Below, one piece after another: positions 28,482 to 38,128 of a stretch of DNA of 64,000 nucleotides; positions within the stretch are counted from its first letter, which is position 1; each line of letters begins with the position of its first letter. This DNA comes from Salmonella enterica subsp. enterica serovar Typhimurium str. LT2 (GTDB lineage: Bacteria; Pseudomonadota; Gammaproteobacteria; Enterobacterales; Enterobacteriaceae), in the NCBI RefSeq assembly GCF_000006945.2, contig NC_003197.2, forward strand, positions 2,294,001-2,358,000, in the 5' to 3' direction. The position numbers were made by a program, and so were the translations under genes. The notes beneath the pieces are model-generated. The model saw nothing but the letters and a program-made list of their open reading frames with translations, had not been told where the DNA came from and did not search any database.

Positions 28482-29672
28482 TCACCGTTTTTTGGGACGG
28501 CTGGCGTAGAGATAAAACAGAATGGAACAGGCGGCGCAAAGCGCAATCGACCAGATCATCGGCCACGCACTGTTAAAGGTAGCCAGCGACAGCAACGCGC
28601 CGACGATAGCGCCAATACCAAAGCGGAAAGTGCCCGCCAACGAAGACGCCGTTCCGGCCATATGCGGAAACTCATCCAAAATGACCGCCATCGCATTGGA
28701 CGAAACCATCGACACACAGCCGACAAACGCCGCAACGCCAACCACCAGCGCCCAGAATCCAATGCCCATCAGCGCGCTGAAAACCATCCACACCGCCATC
28801 GCAAACTGAATCCATAGCCCGGCCCGAAACATGTTTAGCGCCCCTACCCGTCTGACAAAACGGCTGTTGATAATCGTCATCACAAACAGAAATACGATGT
28901 TCAACGCGAAGTAGTAGCCGAAATCCTGCGGCGGAACATGATTAATTTCGATATAAACAAACGGCCCCGCGCTCAAAAAAGAGAACATACCGGCAAAACT
29001 AAACCCGCTCGCCAGCATATAGCTCAGTACGCGTTTGTGGCGAAACAACGCGGCAAAGTTACCTATTGTGGTACGAATATGAAAAGGCTGACGCCGCTCA
29101 ACGGGCAGCGTCTCTTTAATCAGAGCAAAGATCATGACTGACGCCAGAATCGCCGCAATGGCCAGTATCCAGAAGATATAGTGCCAGCTTAACCATACCA
29201 ACACCCAGCCGCCGACAATGGGCGCCATTAACGGCGCTATCGTAGTGACCAGCATGACAAATGACATCATGCGCGAAAACTCTTCCTTTGGATAAATATC
29301 CCGCATCAGCGCATTGATGACGACGCTTGCCGCCGCGGCCGCCAAACCGTGAAAGAAACGCATCACGATCAGTTGATCGATAGTCTGCGCCAACGCACAG
29401 GCGACCGCCGCAGCGGCAAATACCAGCGTCCCGCCCAGGATGACCGGCTTACGCCCGAGGCTATCCGCCATCGGTCCATAGATAAGCTGACCCAGCGCAA
29501 ACCCCAAAATATAGGTGCTGAGCGTCATCTGCGCGCTACCGGCAGGCACGCCGAATTGCGCAGAAATCACCGGCAGCGCTGGAAGATACATATCAATTGA
29601 CAGCGGCATTAACATGGCCAACAGGCCAAGAATAAAGACAATGGCAAAGGAAGAGTGCTGCCGGGTGGTCAC
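28482..29672 (-). CDS. bcr: Bcr, MFS drug efflux transporter (bicyclomycin/sulphonamide resistance)
   Basis: A 396-aa MFS exporter of the DHA1 12-helix group. TM1 holds the DHA1 hallmark [13 protein letters not shown]. Motif A appears as [16 protein letters not shown] near residue 67, and motif C is in TM5 (APIVGGWVL). E. coli Bcr exports bicyclomycin, sulphonamides and cysteine. rsuA lies 27 bp upstream in the same direction and may share the transcript. Confidence 0.93.
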   Translation of the reverse strand: MTTRQHSSFAIVFILGLLAMLMPLSIDMYLPALPVISAQFGVPAGSAQMTLSTYILGFALGQLIYGPMADSLGRKPVILGGTLVFAAAAVACALAQTIDQLIVMRFFHGLAAAAASVVINALMRDIYPKEEFSRMMSFVMLVTTIAPLMAPIVGGWVLVWLSWHYIFWILAIAAILASVMIFALIKETLPVERRQPFHIRTTIGNFAALFRHKRVLSYMLASGFSFAGMFSFLSAGPFVYIEINHVPPQDFGYYFALNIVFLFVMTIINSRFVRRVGALNMFRAGLWIQFAMAVWMVFSALMGIGFWALVVGVAAFVGCVSMVSSNAMAVILDEFPHMAGTASSLAGTFRFGIGAIVGALLSLATFNSAWPMIWSIALCAACSILFYLYASRPKKR

Positions 29673-29699
29673 ATCGAACTCCTGAATTTAACGAGATAG

Positions 29700-30395
29700 T
29701 TAGCCGACGCTGGCGATTTCTTCTTCAGTCAACGGGCGGTACTCGCCGGGAGCCAGATTCTCATCCAGCGTAATGGCGCCAATCCGTTCGCGGTGCAGTT
29801 CCACAACGCGATTGCCTACTGCGGCAAACATCCGCTTCACCTGATGATAACGGCCTTCGCTGATGGTCAGACGGACCTGCACAGGTGTTATCACCTCCAG
29901 CGTAGCGGGTTTAGTGAGATCTTTTTCATTATGCAACTGCACGCCTTTCGCAAATTGCGCTGCCGTATCGTCGGCCACCGGCGACTCCAGGGTCACCAGA
30001 TAGGTTTTTTCACAGTGATGGCGCGGCGACGTAATGCGGTGCGACCACTGACCGTCATCTGTCATTAACACCAGACCGGTAGTATCGATATCCAGACGTC
30101 CTGCGGCATGCAGCTTATACGCCACCGGCTCATCCAGGAAATACAGCACCGTTGGATGATCGGGATCATCGGTTGAACAAACGTATCCCTGCGGCTTGTT
30201 AAGCATAAAATAGCGTGGCCCGTGTTGCTGCGCTAAGGGATTGCCGTCATACGCAACCGCATGTTCTGGGAGCAGTTTGAAGGCCGCATTTTTAATGATG
30301 TCGCCATCGACGGTAACGCGGTTACCACGAATTTCACGCCCGGCAATAGCGCGGCTGACGCCAAGCTGCTGAGCGATAAATTTATCAAGTCGCAT
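29700..30395 (-). CDS. rsuA: RsuA, 16S rRNA pseudouridine-516 synthase
   Basis: A 231-aa enzyme with an N-terminal S4 RNA-binding domain ([25 protein letters not shown], about 1-60; read here in fragments) and a pseudouridine synthase domain. The catalytic Asp lies in [18 protein letters not shown] near residue 102. It modifies U516 in the small-subunit rRNA. It is divergent from yejH and upstream of bcr. Confidence 0.95.
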   Translation of the reverse strand: MRLDKFIAQQLGVSRAIAGREIRGNRVTVDGDIIKNAAFKLLPEHAVAYDGNPLAQQHGPRYFMLNKPQGYVCSTDDPDHPTVLYFLDEPVAYKLHAAGRLDIDTTGLVLMTDDGQWSHRITSPRHHCEKTYLVTLESPVADDTAAQFAKGVQLHNEKDLTKPATLEVITPVQVRLTISEGRYHQVKRMFAAVGNRVVELHRERIGAITLDENLAPGEYRPLTEEEIASVG

Positions 30396-30546
30396 GTGTG
30401 TGATTTAGCCTGTAATAATACGGAAATCGGGCATTCTACCCGAAAAAAGGGAATTGCTATCCGCTCAGTATAGCGGGCTAACTATATCCCTCAAGGGAAA
30501 TGATTCATGGCATACTATTCCCGGAACCGTTTAACGTAGTGAGACC

Positions 30547-32307
30547 ATGATTTTTACACTCCGCCCCTACCAGCAAGAAGCCGTAGACGCCACGCTCAGC
30601 CACTTTCGCCGCCACCGTACGCCCGCCGTGATTGTTCTGCCGACCGGCGCAGGTAAAAGCCTGGTGATCGCCGAACTGGCGCGCGTCGCCCGCGGACGGG
30701 TACTGGTGCTGGCGCATGTGAAAGAGCTGGTCGCGCAGAACCACGCCAAATATTGCGCGCTGGGGCTGGAAGCGGATATTTTCGCCGCCGGACTCAAACG
30801 TAAAGAGAGTCAGGGCAAAGTCGTGTTCGGCAGCGTACAGTCGGTGGCGCGTAATCTTGACGCCTTCCAGGAGGAGTTTTCGCTGTTGATTGTCGATGAA
30901 TGCCACCGCATCGGTGACGATGAAGACAGTCAGTATCAGCAAATCCTCACTCACCTGAGTAAAGTTAATCCTCACTTACGTCTGCTTGGACTCACCGCCA
31001 CGCCTTTTCGCCTCGGAAAAGGCTGGATTTATCAATTTCATTATCACGGTATGGTGCGCGGCAACGACAACGCTCTGTTTCGCGACTGTATTTATGAACT
31101 GCCGCTGCGCTATATGATTAAACACGGCTATCTGACGCCGCCTGAGCGGCTTGATATGCCAGTGGTCCAATACGATTTCAGCCGCCTGCAGGCCCAAAGC
31201 AATGGGCTGTTCAGCGAAGCCGACCTGAACCGCGAGCTGAAAAAGCAGCAGCGGATTACGCCGCACATCATCAGCCAGATTATGGAATTTGCGCAAACGC
31301 GCAAAGGCGTGATGATTTTCGCCGCCACGGTCGAACATGCGAAAGAGATTGTCGGTCTGCTTCCGGCGGACGACGCGGCGCTGATTACCGGCGATACGCC
31401 AGGGCCCGAGCGCGACGCGCTGATTGATAATTTCAAGGCGCAGCGTTTTCGCTATCTGGTTAACGTCTCGGTACTGACCACCGGCTTTGACGCCCCACAC
31501 GTTGATCTCATCGCGATTCTACGTCCCACGGAGTCAGTTAGTCTTTACCAACAAATTGTCGGGCGTGGTCTGCGCCTTGCGCCGGGAAAGACCGATTGCC
31601 TGATTCTTGATTACGCAGGCAACCCGCACGACCTGTATGCCCCGGAGGTCGGTAGCCCGAAGGGAAAAAGCGATAACGTCCCTGTCCAGGTATTTTGCCC
31701 GGCCTGCGGCTTTGCCAACACCTTCTGGGGGAAAACCACTGCCGACGGCACGCTGATTGAACACTTTGGCCGTCGCTGCCAGGGCTGGTTTGAGGATGAC
31801 GACGGCCATCGCGAGCAGTGCGATTTTCGCTTTCGCTTCAAAAACTGCCCGCAGTGTAATGCCGAAAACGATATTGCCGCCCGACGCTGCCGGGAATGTG
31901 ACGCCATTCTGGTCGACCCGGACGATATGTTAAAAGCGGCGCTCAGGCTCAAGGATGCGTTAGTCCTGCGCTGTAGCGGAATGACGATGCAGCATGGGCA
32001 GGATGAGAAAGGCGAATGGCTGAAAATCACTTACTATGACGAGGACGGCGCGGATGTCAGTGAGCGCTTCCGCTTGCACACGCCCGCCCAGCGTACCGCT
32101 TTCGAACAGCTATTTATTCGCCCGCATACGCGCACGCCCGGCGTTCCTTTACGCTGGATCACGGCGGCGGATATTGTCGCGCAGCAGGCGCTGTTGCGGC
32201 ATCCCGATTTTGTGGTCGCGCGGATGAAAGGCCAGTACTGGCAGGTGCGTGAAAAAGTGTTCGACTATGAAGGCCGCTTCCGCCGGGCGCACGAATTACG
32301 TGGTTAA
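30547..32307 (+). CDS. radD: RadD (YejH), SF2 helicase-like DNA repair ATPase
   Basis: A 586-aa superfamily 2 protein. Motif I is PTGAGKS at ~35-41, motif II is DECH at ~117-120, motif III is LTATP, and motif VI is [13 protein letters not shown] near 335. After the helicase core a zinc-binding region has paired cysteines (CPACGF near 380, CPQCNAEN and CRECDA near 440-455). E. coli RadD aids double-strand break repair with RecA and limits crossovers. It is a single gene; the start is ATG 30547. Confidence 0.94.
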   Translation: MIFTLRPYQQEAVDATLSHFRRHRTPAVIVLPTGAGKSLVIAELARVARGRVLVLAHVKELVAQNHAKYCALGLEADIFAAGLKRKESQGKVVFGSVQSVARNLDAFQEEFSLLIVDECHRIGDDEDSQYQQILTHLSKVNPHLRLLGLTATPFRLGKGWIYQFHYHGMVRGNDNALFRDCIYELPLRYMIKHGYLTPPERLDMPVVQYDFSRLQAQSNGLFSEADLNRELKKQQRITPHIISQIMEFAQTRKGVMIFAATVEHAKEIVGLLPADDAALITGDTPGPERDALIDNFKAQRFRYLVNVSVLTTGFDAPHVDLIAILRPTESVSLYQQIVGRGLRLAPGKTDCLILDYAGNPHDLYAPEVGSPKGKSDNVPVQVFCPACGFANTFWGKTTADGTLIEHFGRRCQGWFEDDDGHREQCDFRFRFKNCPQCNAENDIAARRCRECDAILVDPDDMLKAALRLKDALVLRCSGMTMQHGQDEKGEWLKITYYDEDGADVSERFRLHTPAQRTAFEQLFIRPHTRTPGVPLRWITAADIVAQQALLRHPDFVVARMKGQYWQVREKVFDYEGRFRRAHELRG

Positions 32308-32431
32308 TTGTACTTTTCATTGATGTAACGGCGATTTGAGTATAGAATCCCGCCCGCCTTTGCATACGCAAAGCAGATCACTTACCTGTTGCTGGGTCGC
32401 CTGTAGCAGGAATTATTAAAGAGAGATTTAA

Positions 32432-32716
<285 letters not shown>

Positions 32717-32737
32717 TCGCCTGGAAGTTGAAGAAAA

Positions 32738-32756
32738 ACCCCGCCCCGGCGGGGTT
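32738..32756 (+). terminator. rho-independent terminator of rplY
   Basis: AACCCCGCC/GGCGGGGTT stem with a 1-base loop centre, followed by TTTTTTTA. Confidence 0.92.
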
Positions 32757-32824
32757 TTTTTATGCGTTTAATTGAATTTGACGACATGCAGAGCAACGAG
32801 AACCCACTTTGCTTTTCTGCTTTC

Positions 32825-33445
32825 TTACACCTCGCCACATTCAATTAGCGCCTCCCCTAATCGAGGATCTGTAGTTTCCGCCGCGGTATTCATACCTTTA
32901 AGCCGATTGAATAATGCCCGTTGACGAACGCTGGCACTTTCCGGTTTCCATGGCAAAATTCGTATTGGTATCGTTTGCCCATCATTCAACGCATCAAATA
33001 CCTTTTCATTGGTCAGTAAGTCGCCGCAGCTCCATGTCTTGCTATCAAACTGAAAATCAAATAAGACATGGAGTTCCAGTTCATCTACACGCACTTGACG
33101 CTTTGCATTATCGATGCGTATTTCCACCTTCTCTTTATGCGTCAAAGTTGCATCAAGATTGAGTCCATACCGTTTCAACTGCCCCTTGTCGTAATAGTAA
33201 CGTATGCTGGACCAGGTTGATTTAAAAGCAAATCCAGTAATGAATAAACCACTTAACAAGAACAGCGGGCATATGAACAAGCTCAGTAACCAGTTGGTGC
33301 CATAAGTATAAAACAGTACCAACGAGAGAACGGTGAACACCATGCCGAGCATCAACATCATCAAAAATGCGACAATGTGCGCATACAAAACCTGCCGAAA
33401 TAAACTGAAATTAACAGGCGGCCTCTGACGTATTCCTTTACTCAC
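32825..33445 (-). CDS. uncharacterised inner-membrane protein
   Basis: A 206-aa protein I do not recognise. Two or three hydrophobic segments lie at ~22-45, ~53-73 and possibly at the end of the second. A hydrophilic C-terminal half (~80-206) rich in charged residues follows, probably cytoplasmic. No catalytic motif is seen. It lies between rplY and yejK, where E. coli has no gene, and its base composition is more AT-rich than its neighbours, suggesting acquisition. It ends 27 bp before yejK's stop strand partner, so it may be in the yejK transcript direction (yejK is upstream on the same strand? both read leftward). Function unknown. Confidence 0.7.
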   Translation of the reverse strand: MSKGIRQRPPVNFSLFRQVLYAHIVAFLMMLMLGMVFTVLSLVLFYTYGTNWLLSLFICPLFLLSGLFITGFAFKSTWSSIRYYYDKGQLKRYGLNLDATLTHKEKVEIRIDNAKRQVRVDELELHVLFDFQFDSKTWSCGDLLTNEKVFDALNDGQTIPIRILPWKPESASVRQRALFNRLKGMNTAAETTDPRLGEALIECGEV

Positions 33446-33472
33446 TACGGCGTCCTTTTATGTCGTATGCCT

Positions 33473-34480
33473 TTATTTCCCGCCCGACGTGCGTCGCTGC
33501 AACTGATCGCGCAAATTCGGCGGCGTCCCTTTGATAGTCAGGGTATCGGTCGCCGGGTCCCAGAAAATCCGCTCGCCCAGTAGCATCGCATCAAAGTTAA
33601 TCGTTAACCCGCCGCCGCTGCCGGCATATTTGGTTAACTGGCGTAGCGTACTGCGATCTGCCGGGAAGCTCTCTTCCAGCTCATAGCCTTTTTCGGCGGT
33701 AAATTCGCTGAAGCTGACTTCACTGACGCCGGAAAGCTCTTTAGACAGCGATTCCAGCTCAATTTCTTCCCCGGCTTGTAATTGCTCATTGCAGTAGCTG
33801 TACACCTGCTGGCGCACGTTCTGACGTTCCGCTTTATCCAACTGCGCTTCTGCGGTGAAATCATCCACTGCCTGCAACAGGCCGCGATTCTGCGCTTTGG
33901 CGTTCAACCCTTCGCTGGCGCCGAGGAAATCCATAAAGAAGTCAGCGACCTTGCGCCCTACCCGACCTTTGAGAAACGTCAGATAGCGGGTCGATTGCGG
34001 ATTAGTTTCCCACTCGGTAAGATCGATACGCGCCACGATATCCGCATGGTTGATATCAAGATAATGCGTCGGGTTAATGTCCAGATTTTCATTGACCCGC
34101 ATACTACTCAGGTTGTTCAGTACCGTAACCAGCAGATACTCCACCGCCAGGTAACGATAATGGCAGAACAATACAATGCCGCCGTCCGCAAAGGGATATT
34201 TCGCCAGTTCGTCACGCAGGCGTCCGGTCGCCGCCCGGCTAAAGGCAAGAAAATCTTCTTCCCCCTGACGTTGCAACCGCAGCGCTTGCGCCAGTTCACT
34301 CTCTTCATTAAACAGGCCATACGCCTTATTCTTGGCGCTATAGACCCGATGCAGTTCAGCCACCATCTCGACAACGGTGGTTGTCGGCTCCAGCAATGAA
34401 TCGCGCAAGACCAGCTCAAGATTTTGCTCATCGCGCTTGATAAGCTGGTGCAGGGCAATCTGGTTGATATCCAGACTCAT
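33473..34480 (-). CDS. yejK: YejK (NdpA), nucleoid-associated protein
   Basis: A 335-aa protein matching the NdpA/YejK family (Pfam NA37). It begins [20 protein letters not shown] (fragment) and ends in the basic [12 protein letters not shown]. coli YejK sits on the nucleoid and interacts with topoisomerase IV and gyrase. It is divergent from yejL, with 180 bp between them. The unrecognised membrane-protein gene follows 27 bp downstream on the same strand. Confidence 0.94.
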   Translation of the reverse strand: MSLDINQIALHQLIKRDEQNLELVLRDSLLEPTTTVVEMVAELHRVYSAKNKAYGLFNEESELAQALRLQRQGEEDFLAFSRAATGRLRDELAKYPFADGGIVLFCHYRYLAVEYLLVTVLNNLSSMRVNENLDINPTHYLDINHADIVARIDLTEWETNPQSTRYLTFLKGRVGRKVADFFMDFLGASEGLNAKAQNRGLLQAVDDFTAEAQLDKAERQNVRQQVYSYCNEQLQAGEEIELESLSKELSGVSEVSFSEFTAEKGYELEESFPADRSTLRQLTKYAGSGGGLTINFDAMLLGERIFWDPATDTLTIKGTPPNLRDQLQRRTSGGK

Positions 34481-34659
34481 GATAAACTCTCCTTTAAGAC
34501 CGGGCGGTATTCAACCACCGCCTGCCGGAAGACGCAAGCAATCGCCCTGTCATTTCAGGCGTTATCCGTAACGCGAATGATTTAGGGGATAAAAATGCAG
34601 AAAAAAAACTGTTGCTACGGTAATATGTTGCCCTTTCATGAACAAACAGATTTTGATTT

Positions 34660-34887
34660 ATGCCACAACTCTCCCGCTATAGTGATGAACATGTTGAACA
34701 ACTGCTGAGCGAACTGCTCAGTGTACTGGAAAAACATAAGGCGCCGACCGATCTTTCCCTGATGGTGCTGGGAAATATGGTCACCAACCTTATCAACACC
34801 AGCGTTGCGCCGGCTCAACGCCAGGCGATTGCGAACTCTTTTGCCCGCGCCTTGCAGTCTTCGATTAGCGAAGACAACGCGCACTAA
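34660..34887 (+). CDS. yejL: YejL, small conserved protein (UPF0352)
   Basis: A 75-aa protein of the UPF0352 family ([20 protein letters not shown]). Function unknown; mostly helical. It is upstream of yejM and 31 bp from the yejM start, so co-transcription is likely. Confidence 0.93.
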
Positions 34888-34918
34888 AAAGCCGACTCCG
34901 GAGAAACAAGCGACAGGT

Positions 34919-36679
34919 ATGGTAACTCATCGTCAGCGCTACCGTGAAAAAGTCTCCCAGATGGTTAGCTGGGGGCACTGGTTCGCTCTGTTCAATATAC
35001 TGTTGGCTACGTTGCTCGGCAGCCGTTACCTGTTTGTCGCCGACTGGCCGACAACGCTTGCGGGTCGCATATACTCCTACCTGAGCATTGTCGGGCACTT
35101 TAGCTTTCTGGTGTTCGCCACCTATTTGCTTATTCTTTTTCCGCTCACGTTTATCGTGATGTCCCAGCGGCTGATGCGGTTTTTATCAGCCATTCTGGCG
35201 ACCGCGGGTATGACGTTGTTGCTTATCGACAGCGAAGTCTTTACCCGTTTCCACCTGCATCTTAATCCCATTGTCTGGGAGCTGGTCATCAACCCTGACC
35301 AGAACGAAATGGCGCGCGACTGGCAGCTTATGTTTATTAGCGTGCCGGTTATCTTATTGATTGAGATGCTATTTGCGACATGGAGTTGGCAAAAGCTGCG
35401 CAGTCTCACGCGCCGCCGCCATTTCGCAAGGCCGCTTGCGGCATTCTTTTTCGTCTCCTTTATCGCATCGCATCTTATCTACATCTGGGCAGACGCTAAT
35501 TTTTACCGGCCGATTACCATGCAGCGGGCAAACCTGCCGCTCTCTTATCCGATGACGGCGCGACGTTTTCTTGAAAAACACGGTCTGCTGGATGCGCAGG
35601 AATATCAGCGCCGTCTGGTAGAGCAAGGCAATCCGGAAGCGGTCTCCGTTCAGTACCCGCTCAGCAATTTGCACTATCGCGATATGGGCACCGGTCAGAA
35701 TGTGCTGCTCATTACCGTAGACGGCCTGAACTATTCTCGCTTTGAGAAGCAGATGCCGGAGCTGGCTACATTTGCCGAGCAAAACATCGACTTCACCCGT
35801 CATATGAGTTCAGGGAATACCACTGATAACGGTATTTTCGGCCTGTTCTATGGCATATCGCCAGGCTATATGGATGGCGTGTTATCCACCAGAACGCCTG
35901 CGGCGCTCATTACCGCGTTGAATCAGCAAGGCTACCAACTGGGACTGTTTTCTTCGGATGGCTTCGCCAGCCCGCTTTATCGTCAGGCATTACTGTCCGA
36001 TTTCTCGATGCCGGCAGCGCAAACGCAGTCTGATGCGCAAACGGCCAGCCAGTGGATAGACTGGCTTGGGCGCTACGCACAGGAAGATAACCGCTGGTTC
36101 TCATGGATATCGTTTAACGGTACTAATATTGATGACAGTAACCAGAAAAATTTTGTTAAGCGTTACGCCAGTGCCGCCAGCGACGTGGATGCGCAAATCA
36201 ATCGGGTTCTGAACGCGCTGCGAGAGGCCGGTAAATTCGACAATACTGTCGTGATCATTACCGCAGGACGCGGCATACCGTTGACGCCGGAAGAAAATCG
36301 CTTCGACTGGTCGCAAGGTCATCTGCAAGTACCGCTGGTGATCCACTGGCCGGGGACGCCTGCGCAGCGTATTAATGTGCTTACCGATCATACCGATGTG
36401 ATGACCACGTTGATGCAACGCCTGTTACATGTCAGCACGCCAGCGAACGAATATTCACAGGGCCAGGACATCTTTACCGTTCCACGTCGTCATAACTGGG
36501 TAACGGCGGCAGACGGCAGTACGCTGGCAATCACGACGCCGCAAATGACCCTGGTGCTCAATAATAACGGTCATTATCAGACCTATGACTTACACGGCGA
36601 GAAGATCAAAGATCAGAAGCCGCAGCTCAGTCTGCTGCTGCAAGTGCTAACAGAAGAGAAACGTTTTATCGCTAACTGA
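34919..36679 (+). CDS. yejM: YejM (PbgA/LapC), LPS homeostasis regulator with alkaline-phosphatase-fold domain
   Basis: A 586-aa inner-membrane protein. Five helices span ~20-190. A basic linker (RRRHFARP region) follows, then a periplasmic sulphatase/alkaline-phosphatase-like domain (~245-586), including LLITVDGLNYSRF, HMSSGNTTDNG and HGHLQVPLVIHWPG-like segments (here QGHLQVP). It tunes LpxC proteolysis via LapB/YciM; in Salmonella it is called PbgA and is linked to PhoPQ control of the outer membrane. Start ATG 34919 matches MVTHRQRYREK; the frame is open upstream into yejL. Confidence 0.95.
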   Translation: MVTHRQRYREKVSQMVSWGHWFALFNILLATLLGSRYLFVADWPTTLAGRIYSYLSIVGHFSFLVFATYLLILFPLTFIVMSQRLMRFLSAILATAGMTLLLIDSEVFTRFHLHLNPIVWELVINPDQNEMARDWQLMFISVPVILLIEMLFATWSWQKLRSLTRRRHFARPLAAFFFVSFIASHLIYIWADANFYRPITMQRANLPLSYPMTARRFLEKHGLLDAQEYQRRLVEQGNPEAVSVQYPLSNLHYRDMGTGQNVLLITVDGLNYSRFEKQMPELATFAEQNIDFTRHMSSGNTTDNGIFGLFYGISPGYMDGVLSTRTPAALITALNQQGYQLGLFSSDGFASPLYRQALLSDFSMPAAQTQSDAQTASQWIDWLGRYAQEDNRWFSWISFNGTNIDDSNQKNFVKRYASAASDVDAQINRVLNALREAGKFDNTVVIITAGRGIPLTPEENRFDWSQGHLQVPLVIHWPGTPAQRINVLTDHTDVMTTLMQRLLHVSTPANEYSQGQDIFTVPRRHNWVTAADGSTLAITTPQMTLVLNNNGHYQTYDLHGEKIKDQKPQLSLLLQVLTEEKRFIAN

Positions 36680-36752
36680 TTAATTATAAATCAGTTAGCA
36701 CCGTTTCCCCTTGCATTCGCGTTGGAAAGAGGTAGTATTAGCACCCACAAGT

Positions 36753-36829
36753 CGGCACGTAGCGCAGCCTGGTAGCGCACCGTCATGGGGTGTCGGGGGT
36801 CGGAGGTTCAAATCCTCTCGTGCCGACCA
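36753..36829 (+). tRNA. proL: tRNA-Pro, anticodon GGG
   Basis: A 77-nt gene with a full cloverleaf. Acceptor stem CGGCACG pairs with CGTGCCG. The D-arm is GCGCAGCCTGGTAGCGC. The anticodon arm has loop GTCATGGGGTGTC with anticodon GGG. The TPsiC arm is GGAGGTTCAAATCCTCT, and the 3' ACCA is encoded. It matches E. coli proL, which also follows yejM. Its 3' end is the left attachment core of the prophage remnant. Confidence 0.97.
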
Positions 36830-36836
36830 AAATTCC
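36821..36836 (+). repeat. attL core of the prophage remnant
   Basis: TGCCGACCAAAATTCC spans the last nine bases of proL and seven beyond. The same 16 bases recur at 50963-50978. The homology continues imperfectly through the following terminator in both places. This is the expected result of phage integration at a tRNA 3' end. Confidence 0.9.
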
Positions 36837-36846
36837 TCGAAGAACC

Positions 36847-36868
36847 AGCCTGTTACGGCTGGTTTTTT
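36847..36868 (+). terminator. terminator after proL
   Basis: CCAGCC/GGCTGG stem around TGTTAC, followed by TTTTTTTATG. A diverged second copy lies at 50988-51009 past the right attachment core. Confidence 0.88.
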
Positions 36869-36959
36869 TATGCCTGTTTTCTGAACGGGGAAGCAACGGG
36901 GAATAATCGGGGAAAAACCCCGACACAAAACATCGACTTTACCGTAAAGTTTCAACTAT

Positions 36960-37631
36960 TCACATCACCGGGCAGTCATCAAACTCCGCGTTCCTGGCAT
37001 CATTAATGATGTACGTGATAACTCCAAATATTGCGTGTGAAGAATTGTAGCCATCACCATCTTCTGGCAGCGCTTCCTTTCTCCCGTTCTCCAGATTTAT
37101 CAGGTGGGGCTGAGGGTGAGTTCGGTATCGCTTGATCCTGAATTCCCCATCTATCGCGCATATCAGCAGCGAGCCATCACAGGCTGAAAGCGACGCGTCC
37201 ACAACAAGTAGCGCCCCCTGGATTATCCCTTCCCTGAAATGTGAACGCGATGCCCGCATGAAATAAGTCGCTGCGGGCTGGCTGATTAGCTGCTGATCGA
37301 GGGAGATCCTTGTTTCAACGTAATCACTGGCAGGTGAAGGGAAGCCCATGGCTATAGTCCTCCGTTTGGATTGAACAGCTGAAAGGTACGTCTCCCCTTC
37401 CTGCGTTGATACATCGCGGAATGTTGTCACATACCACTCGATCCATTCGTTAGCCTGCTTCATCGTCCAGTTCCAGTTAACCTTGCTCAGTTGCTGGACA
37501 AACCGCTGTGTGGTGACGGTCTTCCGGCCATTAGGTTCCTGCTGTATCGAAGCATACCAGGCTATTTCAATATTGATGGTTTGCCCGGAGCAAAAGATAT
37601 CATTCTGGGAGAATTGACTAAGAGGGTTCAC
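36960..37631 (-). CDS. UmuD-like S24-family autoprotease/phage SOS protein, start uncertain
   Basis: A frame of up to 223 aa. The C-terminal half (~105-223) is a LexA/UmuD-type S24 peptidase: a Ser in SRSHFREGI aligns with the UmuD nucleophile, and GEFRIKRYR carries the Lys. The N-terminal part with TTQRFVQQLSKVNWNW and QANEWIEWYV resembles a domain seen in phage SOS proteins. The first ~38 codons are antisense to the DinI-like gene, start with GTG and do not look conserved. A more likely usable start is ATG 37460 (MKQANEWIEW), or the original start has been lost. It lies next to attL. Confidence 0.7.
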   Translation of the reverse strand: MNPLSQFSQNDIFCSGQTINIEIAWYASIQQEPNGRKTVTTQRFVQQLSKVNWNWTMKQANEWIEWYVTTFRDVSTQEGETYLSAVQSKRRTIAMGFPSPASDYVETRISLDQQLISQPAATYFMRASRSHFREGIIQGALLVVDASLSACDGSLLICAIDGEFRIKRYRTHPQPHLINLENGRKEALPEDGDGYNSSHAIFGVITYIINDARNAEFDDCPVM

Positions 37632-37781
37632 CGGATCTTCCCCGATGCTGATGTTCGGGTTAAACCGATGATGACACTACCGGCGATCAATACTGACGCC
37701 AGCAAGCATGAGAAGGAACAGATAAGCCGTACTGTTCAGGAAATGTTTGAAGAGGCTGAATTCTGGTTAGTGAGCGAGTAA
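37491..37781 (+). CDS. DinI-like SOS modulator, 5' end possibly lost
   Basis: A frame of 96 aa starting at TTG. From about residue 28 it aligns with DinI-family proteins: LPGAKDIILGELTKRVHRIFPDADVRVK, read here as two blocks, and the typical end TVQEMFEEAEFWLVSE. DinI binds RecA filaments and slows LexA/UmuD cleavage. No good ATG precedes the conserved region, and the first ~24 codons are antisense to the UmuD-like gene. Phage morons of this type normally sit behind a LexA box; I see none in place. Confidence 0.65.
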   Translation: MLDKPLCGDGLPAIRFLLYRSIPGYFNIDGLPGAKDIILGELTKRVHRIFPDADVRVKPMMTLPAINTDASKHEKEQISRTVQEMFEEAEFWLVSE

Positions 37782-37832
37782 AGTTTTTCAATATCCGCCA
37801 TAGTTACGTTTTGATCGCGCTGTGGCGGATTT

Positions 37833-38003
37833 TCATTTTCGTAAACGTTCCCTTTTCCCATTCTCAAAATTTACAGGGTGCGATTGCGAATGTGTCCGGT
37901 ACCGCTTAATCCTGAACTCCTCTCCATCTATGCAAACCAGCAATGAGTCGTCGCGTGGCGAAACGGACGTATCAATAACCAGCAAGATGCGCTGGTCAGT
38001 GAC
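37833..38003 (-). pseudogene. second UmuD-like (S24) C-terminal fragment
   Basis: The reverse strand reads LLVIDTSVSPRDDSLLVCID, then GEEFRIKRYRTHSQSHPVNF and ENGKRERLRK, ending at TGA (37833-37835). It aligns block for block with the end of the UmuD-like gene at 36960-37631 (DASLSACDGSLLICAIDGEF, RIKRYRTHPQPHLINLENGRK) but is diverged at nucleotide level. The N-terminal part is missing. It is a remnant of a second, related copy. Confidence 0.75.
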
Positions 38004-38008
38004 CTTCT

Positions 38009-38035
38009 TTGATGTAGTTGATGTAGTTGATGTAA
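38009..38035. repeat. 9-bp tandem repeat, three copies
   Basis: TTGATGTAG, TTGATGTAG, TTGATGTAA lie about 95 bp upstream of the oafA start. A tract this short can vary by slippage but there is no direct evidence it does. The rest of 37782-38128 holds the UmuD-like fragment and the oafA promoter region. Confidence 0.7.
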
Positions 38036-38128
38036 CAGGTCAATTTTAGGTGACGACTTTTATAAAAAAGTCTATCATCCATTATCTTAATTTCGTCTTG
38101 TGTGGCACCTTGGAATTATAGGTAAAAA

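Noticed and set aside
28256..28546. A 96-codon minus-strand frame overlapping the 3' end of bcr
   Set aside because: Its first codons are out of frame inside bcr and the rest is low-quality intergenic sequence.
37822..38049. A 75-codon plus-strand frame upstream of oafA
   Set aside because: It is antisense to the UmuD-like fragment and includes the 9-bp repeats; no protein similarity is apparent.
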